Assembly: GCF_016031625.1 (NCBI RefSeq)
Contig: NZ_JACCHP010000005.1
Location: 248,001 to 312,000 of the forward strand
From: Bradyrhizobium agreste
Lineage (GTDB): Bacteria > Pseudomonadota > Alphaproteobacteria > Rhizobiales > Xanthobacteraceae
Length of the DNA stretch: 64,000 nucleotides
Reading direction: 5' to 3'
Under the pieces are notes generated by a model. The model was not told the origin of the DNA and ran no database searches. It was given only the letters and a program-made list of their open reading frames with translations. Each line of letters opens with the position of its first letter. Position 1 is the stretch's first letter. Shown here piece by piece: positions 21,206 through 31,107 of this stretch. A program made the position numbers and the translations under genes.

Positions 21206-21305
21206 TCTTGCTGCGTCACAATCGGACCGCTCCGGACCATGAAGGCTGGGTCTGCGATGGCGTGAAATTAGCACTCCCTTAACCAACCTGTCCCATCTTG
21301 CGAAC

Positions 21306-21623
21306 ATGGTCTCCCGCGCGCGCCTGAAATCGATCCTGACCGGTCTTGCCCTCTATGCGATGGCGGCGGCGATCGTCGGCTATTTCGGCGTCAACGCCTA
21401 CACTGGCAAATACGGTCTCAACGCCCGCCAGGAACTCGACCAGGAGATCATCGCGCTGACCAGCGAGCTGGCTCAGCTCAAGCGCGAGCGCGCCCGGAGC
21501 GAACAACGGGTGTCGCTGCTGCGGTCCGAGAAGATCGACCCGGACATGCTGGACGAGCGCGCGCGCTTCCAGCTCGACTATGTCCATCCGCGCGATCTCG
21601 TTCGGATGATCCCGGCGAACTAG
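21306..21623 (+). CDS. ftsB: Septum formation initiator (FtsB/DivIC family)
   Basis: 105-aa bitopic divisome protein. An N-terminal membrane helix (LTGLALYAMAAAIVGYFGVNAY, ~9-30) is followed by a short coiled coil (ELDQEIIALTSELAQLKRERARSEQRVSLL, ~43-72) and the conserved tail DPDMLDERARFQLDYVHPRDLV. FtsB bridges FtsL and FtsQ at the division site. It normally lies between eno and pdhA in this group. A half-site resembling a CtrA box (TTAACCA) occurs at 21280-21286, just upstream. Confidence 0.88.
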   Translation: MVSRARLKSILTGLALYAMAAAIVGYFGVNAYTGKYGLNARQELDQEIIALTSELAQLKRERARSEQRVSLLRSEKIDPDMLDERARFQLDYVHPRDLVRMIPAN

Positions 21624-21803
21624 CGCATCCGAAAGCCGCTGCTGACATCACCTTGGCCTCCTCCGAAGGTCGCAACTCTGGGACCGGGCGATTGCCTTGA
21701 CGGCGCCGCCGCGGCGGGCTCATGCCTTTGGTGGCGCTGAAGTTGACGGAGATCAACCGGGCAGCACCGGCACGTCCTACACTGCTATCCGGAGGAAACT
21801 GTG

Positions 21804-22763
21804 ATGAATGGGACAATGCCCCGGCATCACGCGGCCCGCGTCGAAGCCGCCATCGCGTCAGGCCAGGCGGCCCGGTCCGCGCTCGTGGCCTCGTGGCGCC
21901 GTTCGTCCCGATTGCATCATCTCGATCCCGGCGGCCACGCCGCGCCGATGCGGCTGACCGAAGCCGAGCTGCAGCAGGCGCGCGAGCGCATCGCGCCGCT
22001 TCTGGCGGCTGCGCAGGGCGCGATGGACCGGCTTTATCAGGCCGTCGGGGCTGCGGGCTGCTGCGTGCTGCTCGCCGATCGCGAGGGCGTGCCGGTCGAT
22101 CGCCGCGGCACGGTGGCGGATGATGCGACGTTTCAGTCCTGGGGCCTTTGGACCGGGGCACTCTGGAGCGAGGAGCATGAGGGCACCAACGGTATCGGCA
22201 CCTGCCTCGTCGAGCAGCGTCCGCTGACGATCGATCGCGACCAGCACTTCTTTGCCCGCAACACGCTTCTGAGCTGCACCGCCGTTCCGATCTACGATCA
22301 CGAGGCGGCGCTCGCGGGCGTGCTCGACGTCTCCTCCTGCCGCGCCGACCGCACCGACGCCTTCGCCAGCCTGATCGCGCTCGCGGCGGGCGAGGCGGCC
22401 AAGCGGATCGAGGCCGACCTGTTTCGCAAGGTCTTCGCCCATGCCCGTATCGTGCTGACGCAGGCGGCGGATGGAAGCTGCGGCGGCCTCGTTGCGGTCG
22501 ATACGGACGATCTGGTGATCGGCGCAACGCGCTCCGCCCGGCTGGCACTCGGCATCGCGCCGGGCGGTGCGTTGCGGCCGGTGCCGGCGGCCGATCTTCT
22601 CGGCGGCGATGCCGCGCACGATCATCTCGCCGGAGGCCAACGTGCGGTGCTGCAACGGGCGCTGCTCCGTGCCGGCGGCAATGTCTCCGCCGCCGCCAAG
22701 GCCCTCGGCGTCAGCCGTGCCACTCTGCACCGGAAGCTGAAGCGGTTCGAGCTGAGCCACTGA
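21804..22763 (+). CDS. GAF-Fis transcriptional regulator (AcoR-like, no AAA+ domain)
   Basis: 319 aa. Residues ~60-200 are the N-terminal and GAF regions of AcoR-type activators ([70 protein letters not shown]). The last ~45 residues are a Fis helix-turn-helix ([37 protein letters not shown]). The whole sigma-54-interacting AAA+ module (GxxGTGKE, GAFTGA) is missing, with no frame disruption. The ATG at 21804 has GGAGGA 7 bases upstream. It precedes an aldehyde dehydrogenase gene with an exact palindrome between them. Confidence 0.88.
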   Translation: MNGTMPRHHAARVEAAIASGQAARSALVASWRRSSRLHHLDPGGHAAPMRLTEAELQQARERIAPLLAAAQGAMDRLYQAVGAAGCCVLLADREGVPVDRRGTVADDATFQSWGLWTGALWSEEHEGTNGIGTCLVEQRPLTIDRDQHFFARNTLLSCTAVPIYDHEAALAGVLDVSSCRADRTDAFASLIALAAGEAAKRIEADLFRKVFAHARIVLTQAADGSCGGLVAVDTDDLVIGATRSARLALGIAPGGALRPVPAADLLGGDAAHDHLAGGQRAVLQRALLRAGGNVSAAAKALGVSRATLHRKLKRFELSH

Positions 22764-22780
22764 GCGGCGTCGCGCCACGA

Positions 22781-22800
22781 CTGTCGCAGAACTGCGACAG
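22781..22800. promoter_or_regulatory. Palindromic operator upstream of the aldehyde dehydrogenase gene
   Basis: CTGTCGCAGAACTGCGACAG is a perfect 8-bp inverted repeat with a GAAC spacer, starting 18 bases after the stop of the GAF-Fis regulator and 109 before the dehydrogenase ATG. It is like the TGTCNC...GNGACA sites bound by Fis-type AcoR relatives. Confidence 0.6.
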
Positions 22801-22908
22801 GTCGGCTCCGCCATCGCGTCCGCCCGGGCTGACAGAAAGCGCCTCTCGCATCATCGTCGGCGCAAGTCGCGAACACGCGACGACAAGCAGCAACATCGGG
22901 AGCGATCA

Positions 22909-24426
22909 ATGAACAAGGTGGAATTCCTCAGCGTCACCAAAGTGCCCTTTGCCGAACGCTACGACAATTTCATCGGCGGCAAGTTCGTGGCGCCGATCTC
23001 CGGGAAATATTTCGACAATGCCTCGCCCCTGACCGGCCAGGTGGTCTGCAAGATCGCGCGCTCCGAGGCGCAGGACATCGAGGCGGCGCTCGACGCGGCG
23101 CATGCCGCCAAGGCCGCCTGGGGCCGCACCAGCGTCGCCGAGCGCGCCGCGATCCTGAACCGGATTGCCGACCGCATGGAAGAGAACCTCGAGCGCCTCG
23201 CGATTGCCGAGACCTGGGACAACGGCAAGCCGATCCGCGAGACGCGCGCCGCCGACCTGCCGCTCGCGATCGACCATTTCCGCTATTTCGCCGGTGTGGT
23301 GCGCGCCCAGGAAGGCTCGATCGGAGAGATCGACCACGACACCATCGCCTATCATTTCCATGAACCGCTCGGCGTGGTCGGCCAGATCATTCCCTGGAAC
23401 TTCCCGCTTCTGATGGCCTGCTGGAAGCTCGCGCCGGCGCTGGCCGCCGGCAATTGCGTGGTGCTCAAGCCCGCCGAGCAGACCCCGGCCTCAATCATGG
23501 TCTTCGCCGAAATCATCGGCGACCTGCTGCCGCCTGGCGTGCTCAACATCGTCAACGGCTTTGGCCTCGAGGCCGGCAAGCCGCTGGCGTCGAGCCCGCG
23601 CATTGCCAAGATCGCCTTCACCGGTGAGACCACGACGGGCCGGCTGATCATGCAATATGCCAGCCAGAATCTGATTCCGGTCACGCTCGAGCTCGGCGGC
23701 AAGTCGCCGAACATCTTCTTCAAGGACGTCACCGCCGAGGACGACGATTTCTTCGACAAGGCGATCGAGGGCTTCGTCATGTTCTCGCTGAACCAGGGCG
23801 AGGTCTGCACCTGTCCGAGCCGGGCGCTGGTCCATGCCGACATCTACGACCGCTTCATGGAGCGGGCGCTCAAGCGCGTCGCCGCGATCAAGCAGGGCGA
23901 TCCGCGCGATGCCACGACCATGATCGGCGCGCAGGCCTCGAGCGAGCAGCTCAGCAAGATCCTTTCCTATATCGACATCGGCAAGCAGGAGGGCGCCAAG
24001 GTGCTGGCCGGCGGCGGACGCGCCGATCTCGGCGGCGATCTCGCCGGCGGCTTCTACGTCCAGCCGACCGTGTTCGAGGGCCACAACAAGATGCGAATCT
24101 TCCAAGAGGAGATTTTCGGCCCCGTTGTCTCGGTCACCACCTTCAAGACCGACGAAGAGGCGCTCGCGATCGCCAACGACACGCTCTACGGCCTGGGCGC
24201 CGGCGTCTGGAGCCGCGACGCCAACCGCTGCTACCGCTTCGGCCGGGAGATCCAGGCCGGTCGGGTCTGGACCAATTGCTACCACGCCTATCCCGCCCAT
24301 GCGGCGTTTGGCGGTTACAAGCAGTCGGGCGTCGGGCGCGAGACCCACAAGATGATGCTCGATCATTACCAGCAGACCAAGAACCTCCTGGTCAGCTACA
24401 GCCCGAAAAAGCTCGGCTTCTTCTGA
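22909..24426 (+). CDS. NAD-dependent aldehyde dehydrogenase (AcoD/ExaC type)
   Basis: 505-aa ALDH-superfamily enzyme, close in motifs to acetaldehyde dehydrogenases of alcohol and acetoin catabolism. [21 protein letters not shown] at ~161-181 binds NAD, ITF-type GETTTGRLI follows at ~239, the general base is E261 in [12 protein letters not shown] and the nucleophile is C300 in [11 protein letters not shown]. Full length, no signal peptide. With the upstream GAF-Fis regulator it resembles the acoR-acoD/exaC arrangement. The substrate (acetaldehyde, propanal or longer) cannot be told from sequence. Confidence 0.94.
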   Translation: MNKVEFLSVTKVPFAERYDNFIGGKFVAPISGKYFDNASPLTGQVVCKIARSEAQDIEAALDAAHAAKAAWGRTSVAERAAILNRIADRMEENLERLAIAETWDNGKPIRETRAADLPLAIDHFRYFAGVVRAQEGSIGEIDHDTIAYHFHEPLGVVGQIIPWNFPLLMACWKLAPALAAGNCVVLKPAEQTPASIMVFAEIIGDLLPPGVLNIVNGFGLEAGKPLASSPRIAKIAFTGETTTGRLIMQYASQNLIPVTLELGGKSPNIFFKDVTAEDDDFFDKAIEGFVMFSLNQGEVCTCPSRALVHADIYDRFMERALKRVAAIKQGDPRDATTMIGAQASSEQLSKILSYIDIGKQEGAKVLAGGGRADLGGDLAGGFYVQPTVFEGHNKMRIFQEEIFGPVVSVTTFKTDEEALAIANDTLYGLGAGVWSRDANRCYRFGREIQAGRVWTNCYHAYPAHAAFGGYKQSGVGRETHKMMLDHYQQTKNLLVSYSPKKLGFF

Positions 24427-24449
24427 TCAAGAACGCCGCGCGCACGAGG

Positions 24450-24538
24450 CGTCATGCCCGGGCTTGTCCCGGGCATCCACGTTCTTCCTGCCGCTGTGGG
24501 CCAAGGCGTGGATGGCCGGGACAAGCCCGGCCATGACG
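24450..24538. repeat. REP-like palindrome, family A (copy 1)
   Basis: An imperfect 31-bp inverted repeat starts with CGTCATGCCCGGGCTTG and ends with CAAGCCCGGCCATGACG, with a ~27-base centre. A second copy is at 62486-62571. Both are intergenic, next to the 3' end of a gene. Such elements are widespread in Bradyrhizobium genomes. Confidence 0.85.
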
Positions 24539-24804
24539 TTGCGGAAGCTGCAGCGCCCTAATTGTGGGAGACCAGTTCTTGACCGGCAGGATAATGTTGG
24601 TTCGCCGCTCTTGATCCGGTCACGAATCTGCGCACGCGGATGGCGCGCATCGATTTGTTGCCCGATCCGCGCCAAAGATTTTGCAATATTTCGATCAGGT
24701 TGCAGTGCGGCATAATGAAAGTCGTGCCATGCCGCCGCGGTGCTTTCCAAGGGCGTTTGACTTGGGTTAGAGAGGGCGAAAGTTTTCTCTGACCCGGAAT
24801 TCCC
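24539..24804. other. Leader/promoter region of the pdh cluster
   Basis: 266 bases with no convincing gene between the REP-like palindrome and pdhA. TTGACT followed by an A/T-richer stretch lies at about 24759-24790, but I could not fix a good -10. No riboswitch-like structure was recognised. Confidence 0.4.
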
Positions 24805-25827
24805 ATGGCCGCACCCAAGAAAGCCGCCGCAAGCGCTGCACAGGACAAGACCGACGGCGGTTCGCCCCCGGAATTCACGAAGGAGCAGGAACTCAAGGCG
24901 CTCCGCGACATGCTCCTGATCCGGCGGTTCGAGGAAAAGGCCGGCCAGCTCTACGGCATGGGTGCCATCGGCGGCTTCTGCCACCTCTATATCGGGCAGG
25001 AGGCCGTGGTGGTCGGCATGCAGATGGCCCTGAAGGAGGGCGATCAGGTCATCACCGGCTATCGCGACCACGGTCACATGCTCGCCACCGGCATGGACGC
25101 CAACGGTGTCATGGCCGAGCTGACGGGACGCCGTGGCGGCTATTCCAAGGGCAAGGGCGGCTCCATGCACATGTTCAGCAAGGAGAAGCACTTCTACGGC
25201 GGCCACGGCATCGTCGGCGCCCAGGTCTCGCTCGGCACGGGCCTTGCCTTCGCCAATCACTATCGCGGCAACGGCAATGTCAGCGTCACTTATTTCGGCG
25301 ACGGCGCGGCCAACCAGGGCCAGGTCTACGAGAGCTTCAACATGGCGGAGCTCTGGAAGCTGCCGGTAATTTTCGTCATCGAGAACAACCGCTACGCCAT
25401 GGGCACCTCGGTCTCGCGCGCCTCCGCCCAGCAGGATTTCTCCAAGCGCGGTGCATCCTTCAACATTCCCGGCAAGCAGGTCGATGGCATGGACGTCCGC
25501 GCTGTCAAGGCTGCGGGCGAGGAGGCGGCAGCCTGGTGCCGTGCCGGCAAGGGCCCCTACATCCTGGAGATGCAGACCTATCGCTACCGCGGCCATTCGA
25601 TGTCCGATCCTGCAAAATATCGCACCCGCGAGGAGGTCGAGAAGGTTCGCCACGACCAGGATCCGATCGAGCAGGTGCGCAATCGCTTGCTCGCCGCCAA
25701 GGTCAGCGAAGCTGATCTGAAGGCGATCGATGCCGAGGTGCGCGACATCGTCAACGCCTCCGCCGATTTCGCCCAGCACGATCCCGAGCCGGATGCCGCC
25801 GAGCTCTGGACCGACGTGTACCGCTGA
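24805..25827 (+). CDS. pdhA: Pyruvate dehydrogenase E1 component, alpha subunit
   Basis: Thiamine-diphosphate-dependent decarboxylase subunit, 340 aa. [28 protein letters not shown] is the family opening. The ThDP-binding motif [20 protein letters not shown]...ENN is at ~173-200. [19 protein letters not shown] holds the phosphorylation-loop equivalent. An Ala/Lys-rich N-terminal extension of ~25 residues precedes the core, as in other alphaproteobacterial E1 alpha. It pairs with pdhB 28 bases downstream. Confidence 0.97.
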   Translation: MAAPKKAAASAAQDKTDGGSPPEFTKEQELKALRDMLLIRRFEEKAGQLYGMGAIGGFCHLYIGQEAVVVGMQMALKEGDQVITGYRDHGHMLATGMDANGVMAELTGRRGGYSKGKGGSMHMFSKEKHFYGGHGIVGAQVSLGTGLAFANHYRGNGNVSVTYFGDGAANQGQVYESFNMAELWKLPVIFVIENNRYAMGTSVSRASAQQDFSKRGASFNIPGKQVDGMDVRAVKAAGEEAAAWCRAGKGPYILEMQTYRYRGHSMSDPAKYRTREEVEKVRHDQDPIEQVRNRLLAAKVSEADLKAIDAEVRDIVNASADFAQHDPEPDAAELWTDVYR

Positions 25828-25855
25828 ACGCGCGCAAGCTTTCTTTGGAGAAGAT

Positions 25856-27244
25856 ATGCCAATTCAAGTGCTGATGCCCGCGTTGTCGCCCACGATGGAG
25901 AAGGGCAACCTCGCCAAATGGCTGAAGAAAGAGGGCGAGACGATCAAGTCCGGCGACGTGATCGCCGAGATCGAGACCGACAAGGCGACCATGGAGGTCG
26001 AGGCGACCGACGAGGGCACGCTCGGCAAGATCCTGATCCCCGAGGGCACCGCTGACGTCGCGGTGAACACGCCGATCGCGACCATCCTCGCCGACGGCGA
26101 GAGCGCGGCTGATCTTGCAAAGGCAAGCGCGCCGGCCAAGCAGGAGAAGGCGGCGGAGTCCGCGCCGCCCGCCGCTGCAAAGGCTGAAGCGCCCGCGCCA
26201 AAGGCAGCACCCGCTCCGCAGGCCATCGCTGAGCCCGATCCGGAAGTCCCCGCCGGCACCGAAATGGTGACGCAGACCATCCGCGAAGCGCTGCGCGATG
26301 CCATGGCCGAAGAGATGCGCCGCGACCCGGACGTGTTCGTGATGGGCGAAGAAGTGGCCGAATATCAGGGCGCCTACAAGGTGACCCAGGGCCTGCTCCA
26401 GGAGTTCGGCGCCAAGCGCGTGATCGACACGCCGATCACCGAGCACGGCTTTGCCGGCGTCGGCGTCGGCGCCGCGATGACCGGCCTCAAGCCCATCGTC
26501 GAGTTCATGACCTTCAACTTCGCCATGCAGGCGATCGACCAGATCATCAACTCGGCGGCCAAGACGCTCTACATGTCGGGTGGTCAGATGGGCTGCTCGA
26601 TCGTGTTCCGCGGCCCGAACGGTGCGGCCGCGCGCGTCGCCGCCCAGCACAGCCAGGACTATTCGGCGTGGTACTCGCACGTCCCGGGCCTCAAGGTGGT
26701 CGCGCCATATTCGGCCGCCGACGCCAAGGGCCTGCTCAAGGCCGCGATCCGCGATCCCAATCCGGTGATCTTCCTCGAGAACGAGGTGCTGTACGGCCAC
26801 ACCGGCGAAGTGCCGAAGCTCGACGACTTCATCATCCCGATCGGCAAGGCGCGGATCGTCCGCGCCGGCAGCCACGTCACCATTATCTCCTGGTCGAACG
26901 GCATGACCTATGCCCTGAAGGCCGCCGACGAGCTCGCGAAGGAGGGTATCGAGGCCGAGGTGATCGATCTGCGCACGCTGCGTCCCATGGACACCGAGAC
27001 CATCATCAATTCGGTCAAGAAGACGGGCCGCGCCGTCACGGTGGAAGAGGGCTGGGCCCAGAGCGGCGTCGGCGCCGAGATTGCCGCGCGCATCATGGAG
27101 AACGCCTTCGATTATCTCGACGCGCCGGTGACGCGCGTGTCCGGCAAGGACGTGCCGATGCCCTATGCTTCGAACCTGGAGAAGCTCGCGCTGCCCTCGG
27201 CGGCGGAAGTCGTCGAGGCCGCCAAAGCCGTCTGCTACAGGTAG
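25856..27244 (+). CDS. pdhB: Pyruvate dehydrogenase E1 component, beta subunit, with lipoyl domain
   Basis: 462 aa. Residues 1-80 are a lipoyl domain (lipoylated K43 in [10 protein letters not shown]), then an Ala/Pro/Lys linker (~85-130), then the E1 beta transketolase-like core ([58 protein letters not shown]). The lipoyl domain on E1 beta is a known alphaproteobacterial trait. Its first 50 residues differ from those of PdhC at only five positions. The start is at the lipoyl domain, after a TTGGAGAAG ribosome site. Confidence 0.97.
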   Translation: MPIQVLMPALSPTMEKGNLAKWLKKEGETIKSGDVIAEIETDKATMEVEATDEGTLGKILIPEGTADVAVNTPIATILADGESAADLAKASAPAKQEKAAESAPPAAAKAEAPAPKAAPAPQAIAEPDPEVPAGTEMVTQTIREALRDAMAEEMRRDPDVFVMGEEVAEYQGAYKVTQGLLQEFGAKRVIDTPITEHGFAGVGVGAAMTGLKPIVEFMTFNFAMQAIDQIINSAAKTLYMSGGQMGCSIVFRGPNGAAARVAAQHSQDYSAWYSHVPGLKVVAPYSAADAKGLLKAAIRDPNPVIFLENEVLYGHTGEVPKLDDFIIPIGKARIVRAGSHVTIISWSNGMTYALKAADELAKEGIEAEVIDLRTLRPMDTETIINSVKKTGRAVTVEEGWAQSGVGAEIAARIMENAFDYLDAPVTRVSGKDVPMPYASNLEKLALPSAAEVVEAAKAVCYR

Positions 27245-27247
27245 ACC

Positions 27248-27550
27248 ATGGCAGGCCCGAAGGAGCAGCCACTGCCGCCCGACGTCATGACCCGCGACGA
27301 TGCGGTCGAGATCCTGCGCGTGTTCGTGCTGGACGGCGGGCTGTCGATGGCATTCCAGCGCGCCTTCGAGGAGCCCGACATGTGGGGCCTCCTGCTCGTC
27401 GATCTCGCCCGCCATGCCGCACGCGCCTATGCGCGCGAGAGCGAATACACCGAGGAGGACGCGCTGAACCGGATCCTCGACATGTTCCAGGCCGAGATCG
27501 AGCGTCCCACCGACACCGGTACCACGACGCCGCGCGGCAAGGGGCACTGA
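27248..27550 (+). CDS. DUF5076 domain-containing protein
   Basis: 100-aa acidic soluble protein. It starts 3 bases after the pdhB stop and ends 2 bases before the deaminase ATG, so it is firmly inside the pdh operon. Helical segments RDDAVEILRVFVLDGGLSMAFQRAF and WGLLLVDLARHAARAYA are conserved in my recollection of DUF5076 proteins. Function is unknown; the position suggests a link to pyruvate dehydrogenase, but nothing in the sequence shows a catalytic site. Confidence 0.8.
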   Translation: MAGPKEQPLPPDVMTRDDAVEILRVFVLDGGLSMAFQRAFEEPDMWGLLLVDLARHAARAYARESEYTEEDALNRILDMFQAEIERPTDTGTTTPRGKGH

Positions 27551-27552
27551 CC

Positions 27553-28005
27553 ATGGCGATCGAAGCCTATCATTACGATTTCATGCTGGAGGCGATCCGC
27601 GAGGCGGAAGCCTCGATCGCGCAGGGCGGCCTGCCGATCGGCGCCGTGCTGACCCGCGACAACAAGATCATCGCCCGCGGTCACAACAACCGCGTGCAGG
27701 AGAACAATCCGATCCTGCACGGCGAGATGAGCTGCCTGCGCGAGGCCGGCGCGATCTCGTTCCACGACACCGTCATGTACACCACGCTGTCGCCATGTTC
27801 GATGTGCGCCGGCGCGCTCGCGCTGTTCAAGGTCAAGCTGGTGGTGATCGGAGAGTCCATTACCTTCCCCGGCTCCAAGGACATCCTCGACAAGTTCGGC
27901 ATCCCCTGGATCGATCTTGCCGACGACCGCTCCATCACCATGATGAAGAATTGGCGTTCCATCCCTGCCAATGAGCGCCTGTGGCAGGGCGACATCGGCA
28001 ACTAA
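27553..28005 (+). CDS. Nucleoside/cytosine deaminase, yeast Fcy1-like
   Basis: 150-aa zinc deaminase of the CDA fold. The zinc and proton-shuttle motif HGEMSCLREAG (HxE) and the PCSMC motif in YTTLSPCSMCAGAL are intact. IGAVLTRDNKIIARGHNNRVQENNP and the C-terminal DDRSITMMKNW...GDIG pattern resemble yeast cytosine deaminase more than TadA or CodA. Predicted to convert cytosine to uracil. It sits inside the pdh operon between the DUF5076 gene and pdhC, an odd location for a salvage enzyme. Confidence 0.87.
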   Translation: MAIEAYHYDFMLEAIREAEASIAQGGLPIGAVLTRDNKIIARGHNNRVQENNPILHGEMSCLREAGAISFHDTVMYTTLSPCSMCAGALALFKVKLVVIGESITFPGSKDILDKFGIPWIDLADDRSITMMKNWRSIPANERLWQGDIGN

Positions 28006-28068
28006 ACCTGGTCTGTTCGTCTTCGCTGTCGCAAGACGACGTTTTGCAAAGTTCTTCTTGAGGTCAGC

Positions 28069-29418
28069 ATGCCCATCAACATCCTGATGCCCGCTCTCTC
28101 GCCGACGATGGAGAAGGGCAACCTCGCCAAGTGGCTGAAGAAGGAGGGCGACAAGGTCAAGTCCGGCGACGTCATCGCCGAGATCGAGACCGACAAGGCG
28201 ACCATGGAGGTCGAGGCGATCGACGAGGGCACGATCGCCAAGATCCTGGTGCCCGAGGGCACGCAGGACGTTCCGGTCAACGACGTCATCGCCGTGCTCG
28301 CCGGAGAAGGCGAGGACGTGAAGGCGGCCGGCGCTGCGAAGCCGACCGCCTCGGCTACACCCCCCAAGACCGCTGAGGCACCCGCTGCTGCTCCGGCACC
28401 TGCTCCGGCCGCACCGAAGGCGGCGCCGGCACCTGCCGCCGCACCGGCCCCGCAGCCCGCCGCACCGGCCGTACAGGGCAACGGCCATGGCGGCCGCGTG
28501 TTCTCATCGCCACTGGCGCGCCGTCTCGCCAAGGAAGCCGGCATCGATGTCGCCATGGTCACCGGTACCGGTCCGCATGGCCGCGTGGTCGCGCGCGACG
28601 TCGAGCAGGCCAAGTCCGGCAAGGGTCTGAAAGCACCCACTGCTGCGCCATCAGGCGCGCCCGTGATCGCGCCGACCATGTCGGACAAGCAGATCCTGTC
28701 GCTGTTCGAGCGCGGCTCCTACGACATCGTCCCGCATGACGGCATGCGCCGCACCATCGCCCAACGCCTGACCGCGTCGATCCAGAACGTCCCGCACTTC
28801 TATCTCACCATCGACTGCGACATCGGCAAGCTGCTCACTGCCCGCGAGGAGATCAATGCGGCGGCTCCCAAGGACAAGGAGAAGAAGCCGCTCTACAAGA
28901 TCTCGGTCAACGACTTCGTCATCAAGGCGATGGCGGTCGCGCTGCAGAAGATCCCGAACTGCAACGTCAGCTGGACCGAAAGCGGCATGGTCAAGCACCA
29001 CCATTCCGACGTCGGCGTTGCCGTGGCGATGCCCGGCGGCCTGATCACGCCGATCATCCGCAAGGCCGAGACCAAGACGCTGTCGACCATCTCCAACGAG
29101 ATGAAGGATTTTGCCGCGCGGGCCCGCTCGCGCAAGCTGAAGCCTGAGGAATATCAGGGCGGCACCACCGCCGTCTCCAACCTCGGCATGTACGGCATCA
29201 GCCATTTCACCGCCGTGATCAACCCGCCGCATGCGACCATCCTCGCGGTCGGCACCAGCGAGGAGCGCCCCGTGGTGCGCGGCGGCAAGATCGAGATCGC
29301 GCACATGATGAGCGTGACCCTGTCCTGCGATCACCGCGCCATCGACGGCGCGCTCGGCGCCGAGCTGATCGGCGCCTTCAAGCAGCTGATCGAAAACCCC
29401 GTCATGATGATGGTCTAG
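28069..29418 (+). CDS. pdhC: Dihydrolipoamide acetyltransferase (E2 of pyruvate dehydrogenase)
   Basis: 449-aa core of the pyruvate dehydrogenase complex. Lipoyl domain at 1-80 (K43 in [10 protein letters not shown]), an Ala/Pro linker (~85-140), the E1/E3-binding domain (SSPLARRLAKEAGIDVAMVTGTG, ~145-180) and the acetyltransferase domain (~220-449). That domain has the catalytic DHRAIDG near the C terminus and INPPHATILAVGTSE. One lipoyl domain on E2 is compensated by the one on PdhB. Confidence 0.97.
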   Translation: MPINILMPALSPTMEKGNLAKWLKKEGDKVKSGDVIAEIETDKATMEVEAIDEGTIAKILVPEGTQDVPVNDVIAVLAGEGEDVKAAGAAKPTASATPPKTAEAPAAAPAPAPAAPKAAPAPAAAPAPQPAAPAVQGNGHGGRVFSSPLARRLAKEAGIDVAMVTGTGPHGRVVARDVEQAKSGKGLKAPTAAPSGAPVIAPTMSDKQILSLFERGSYDIVPHDGMRRTIAQRLTASIQNVPHFYLTIDCDIGKLLTAREEINAAAPKDKEKKPLYKISVNDFVIKAMAVALQKIPNCNVSWTESGMVKHHHSDVGVAVAMPGGLITPIIRKAETKTLSTISNEMKDFAARARSRKLKPEEYQGGTTAVSNLGMYGISHFTAVINPPHATILAVGTSEERPVVRGGKIEIAHMMSVTLSCDHRAIDGALGAELIGAFKQLIENPVMMMV

Positions 29419-29427
29419 AGCCGCCGC

Positions 29428-29661
29428 ATGACGACGCGCTGGCCCTGGATCTCGATGCTGCTGTCGATCATCATCCTCGTCAGCCCGCTCGGCACCGGCG
29501 TTCTGCGCGACGCCTTCTTCAGCGGCGAGCTGCTCTCGCGCAGCATTGCCCAGCCGATCGTCTTCATCGGTCTTGCGATCCTGATCTCGATCTGCGTCAT
29601 CGAATGGCTGGTCAGGTCGATCATTTCAAAACGCCGCTCCGGCGGCGCAACGACCTCTTGA
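29428..29661 (+). CDS. Small membrane protein in the pdh operon
   Basis: 77-aa protein with two hydrophobic segments (WISMLLSIIILVSPLGTGVL at ~7-26 and PIVFIGLAILISICVIEWLV at ~43-62) and a basic tail (SIISKRRSGG). It begins 9 bases after pdhC and ends 17 before lpdA. I do not recognise a named family. The spacing says it is co-transcribed with the complex genes. Confidence 0.7.
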   Translation: MTTRWPWISMLLSIIILVSPLGTGVLRDAFFSGELLSRSIAQPIVFIGLAILISICVIEWLVRSIISKRRSGGATTS

Positions 29662-29678
29662 GTTGAACGGGAGCCGCC

Positions 29679-31100
29679 ATGGCCGATACATCCTTCGACG
29701 TCATCATCATCGGCTCCGGCCCCGGCGGCTATGTCACCGCAATCCGGGCCGCGCAGCTCGGCTTCAAGACCGCGATTGTCGAAAAATCCTATCTCGGCGG
29801 CATCTGCCTGAACTGGGGCTGCATTCCGACCAAGGCGCTTTTACGCTCGGCCGAGATCTACCACTACATGCAGCACGCCAAGGACTATGGCCTGTCGGCC
29901 GAGAAGGTCTCGTTCGATCCGAAGGCCGTGGTGCAGCGCTCGCGCGGTGTCTCGAAGCAGCTGAACACGGGCGTCGGCTTCCTGATGAAGAAGAACAAGG
30001 TCAGCGTGATCTGGGGCGCGGCCGCGATCGACGCGCCCGGCAAGGTCACCGTGAAGAAGTCCGACGTCGAGGCGCCGAAGGGCTCGCTGGGCGAGGGGAC
30101 CTACCAGGCCAAGCACATCATCGTCGCGACCGGCGCACGGCCGCGCGTGCTGCCCGGGCTCGAGTCCGACCAGAAGCTGGTCTGGACCTATTTCGAGGCG
30201 ATGGTGCCGGATCGGATTCCGAAGTCGCTGCTGGTGGTCGGCTCCGGTGCGATCGGCATCGAGTTCGCCTCGTTCTTCCACACCATGGGGTCCGACGTCA
30301 CGGTCGTCGAGGTGCTGCCGCAGATCCTTCCCGTGGAGGACGCGGAGATCGCAGGGCTCGCGCGGAAACGCTTTGAGAAGATGGGCATGAAAATCATGTC
30401 CTCGACCAAAGTCACAAAGCTCGAGAAGAACACCGATAGCGTCGTCGCCACCATCGACGACGGCAAGGGCAAGCCCGTGACGACCGAGTTCGAACGGGTG
30501 ATCTCGGCGGTCGGCGTCGTGGGCAACATCGAGAATCTCGGCCTGGAAAAACTGGGGGTCAAGACCGACCGCGGTATCATCGTGGTCGACGGTCACGGCA
30601 AGACCAACGTTCCCGGCATCTACGCCATCGGCGATGTCGCCGGTCCGCCGATGCTCGCTCACAAAGCCGAGCATGAGGGCGTGATCTGCGTCGAGGCGAT
30701 CAAGGGCCTCAATCCGCACCCCATGGACAAAAACATGATCCCGGGCTGCACCTATTGCCATCCGCAGGTCGCCTCCGTGGGCCTCACCGAAGCCAAGGCC
30801 AAGGAGAACGGCCGCGAGATCCGCGTCGGCCGCTTCCCCTTCGTCGGCAACGGCAAGGCGATCGCGCTCGGCGAGGACCAGGGTCTGGTCAAGGTGATCT
30901 TCGACAAGAAGACCGGTCAGCTGTTAGGGGCCCACATGGTTGGCGCCGAGGTCACCGAGCTGATCCAGGGCTACGTGGTCGCCATGAACCTGGAGACCAC
31001 CGAAGAAGAGCTGATGCATACGGTGTTCCCGCATCCGACCCTGTCAGAGATGATGAAGGAAGCCGTGCTGGATGCGTACGGACGGGTGTTGAATATTTGA
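29679..31100 (+). CDS. lpdA: Dihydrolipoyl dehydrogenase (E3)
   Basis: 473-aa FAD disulfide oxidoreductase that reoxidises lipoyl groups. FAD motif IIGSGPGGYVTAIRAAQLG at ~9-27, redox pair in GGICLNWGCIPTKALL (~40-55), NAD motif LLVVGSGAIGIEFASFF (~184-200), second FAD contact YAIGDVAGPPMLAHKAEHEG, and the His-Glu pair in FPHPTLSEMMKEA near the C terminus. It completes the pdhA-pdhB-pdhC-lpdA operon. Confidence 0.97.
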   Translation: MADTSFDVIIIGSGPGGYVTAIRAAQLGFKTAIVEKSYLGGICLNWGCIPTKALLRSAEIYHYMQHAKDYGLSAEKVSFDPKAVVQRSRGVSKQLNTGVGFLMKKNKVSVIWGAAAIDAPGKVTVKKSDVEAPKGSLGEGTYQAKHIIVATGARPRVLPGLESDQKLVWTYFEAMVPDRIPKSLLVVGSGAIGIEFASFFHTMGSDVTVVEVLPQILPVEDAEIAGLARKRFEKMGMKIMSSTKVTKLEKNTDSVVATIDDGKGKPVTTEFERVISAVGVVGNIENLGLEKLGVKTDRGIIVVDGHGKTNVPGIYAIGDVAGPPMLAHKAEHEGVICVEAIKGLNPHPMDKNMIPGCTYCHPQVASVGLTEAKAKENGREIRVGRFPFVGNGKAIALGEDQGLVKVIFDKKTGQLLGAHMVGAEVTELIQGYVVAMNLETTEEELMHTVFPHPTLSEMMKEAVLDAYGRVLNI

Positions 31101-31107
31101 CGACCGC

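Noticed and set aside
25751..27547. A 598-codon minus-strand frame opposite pdhB
   Set aside because: Antisense of a certain gene, typical of GC-rich codon bias.
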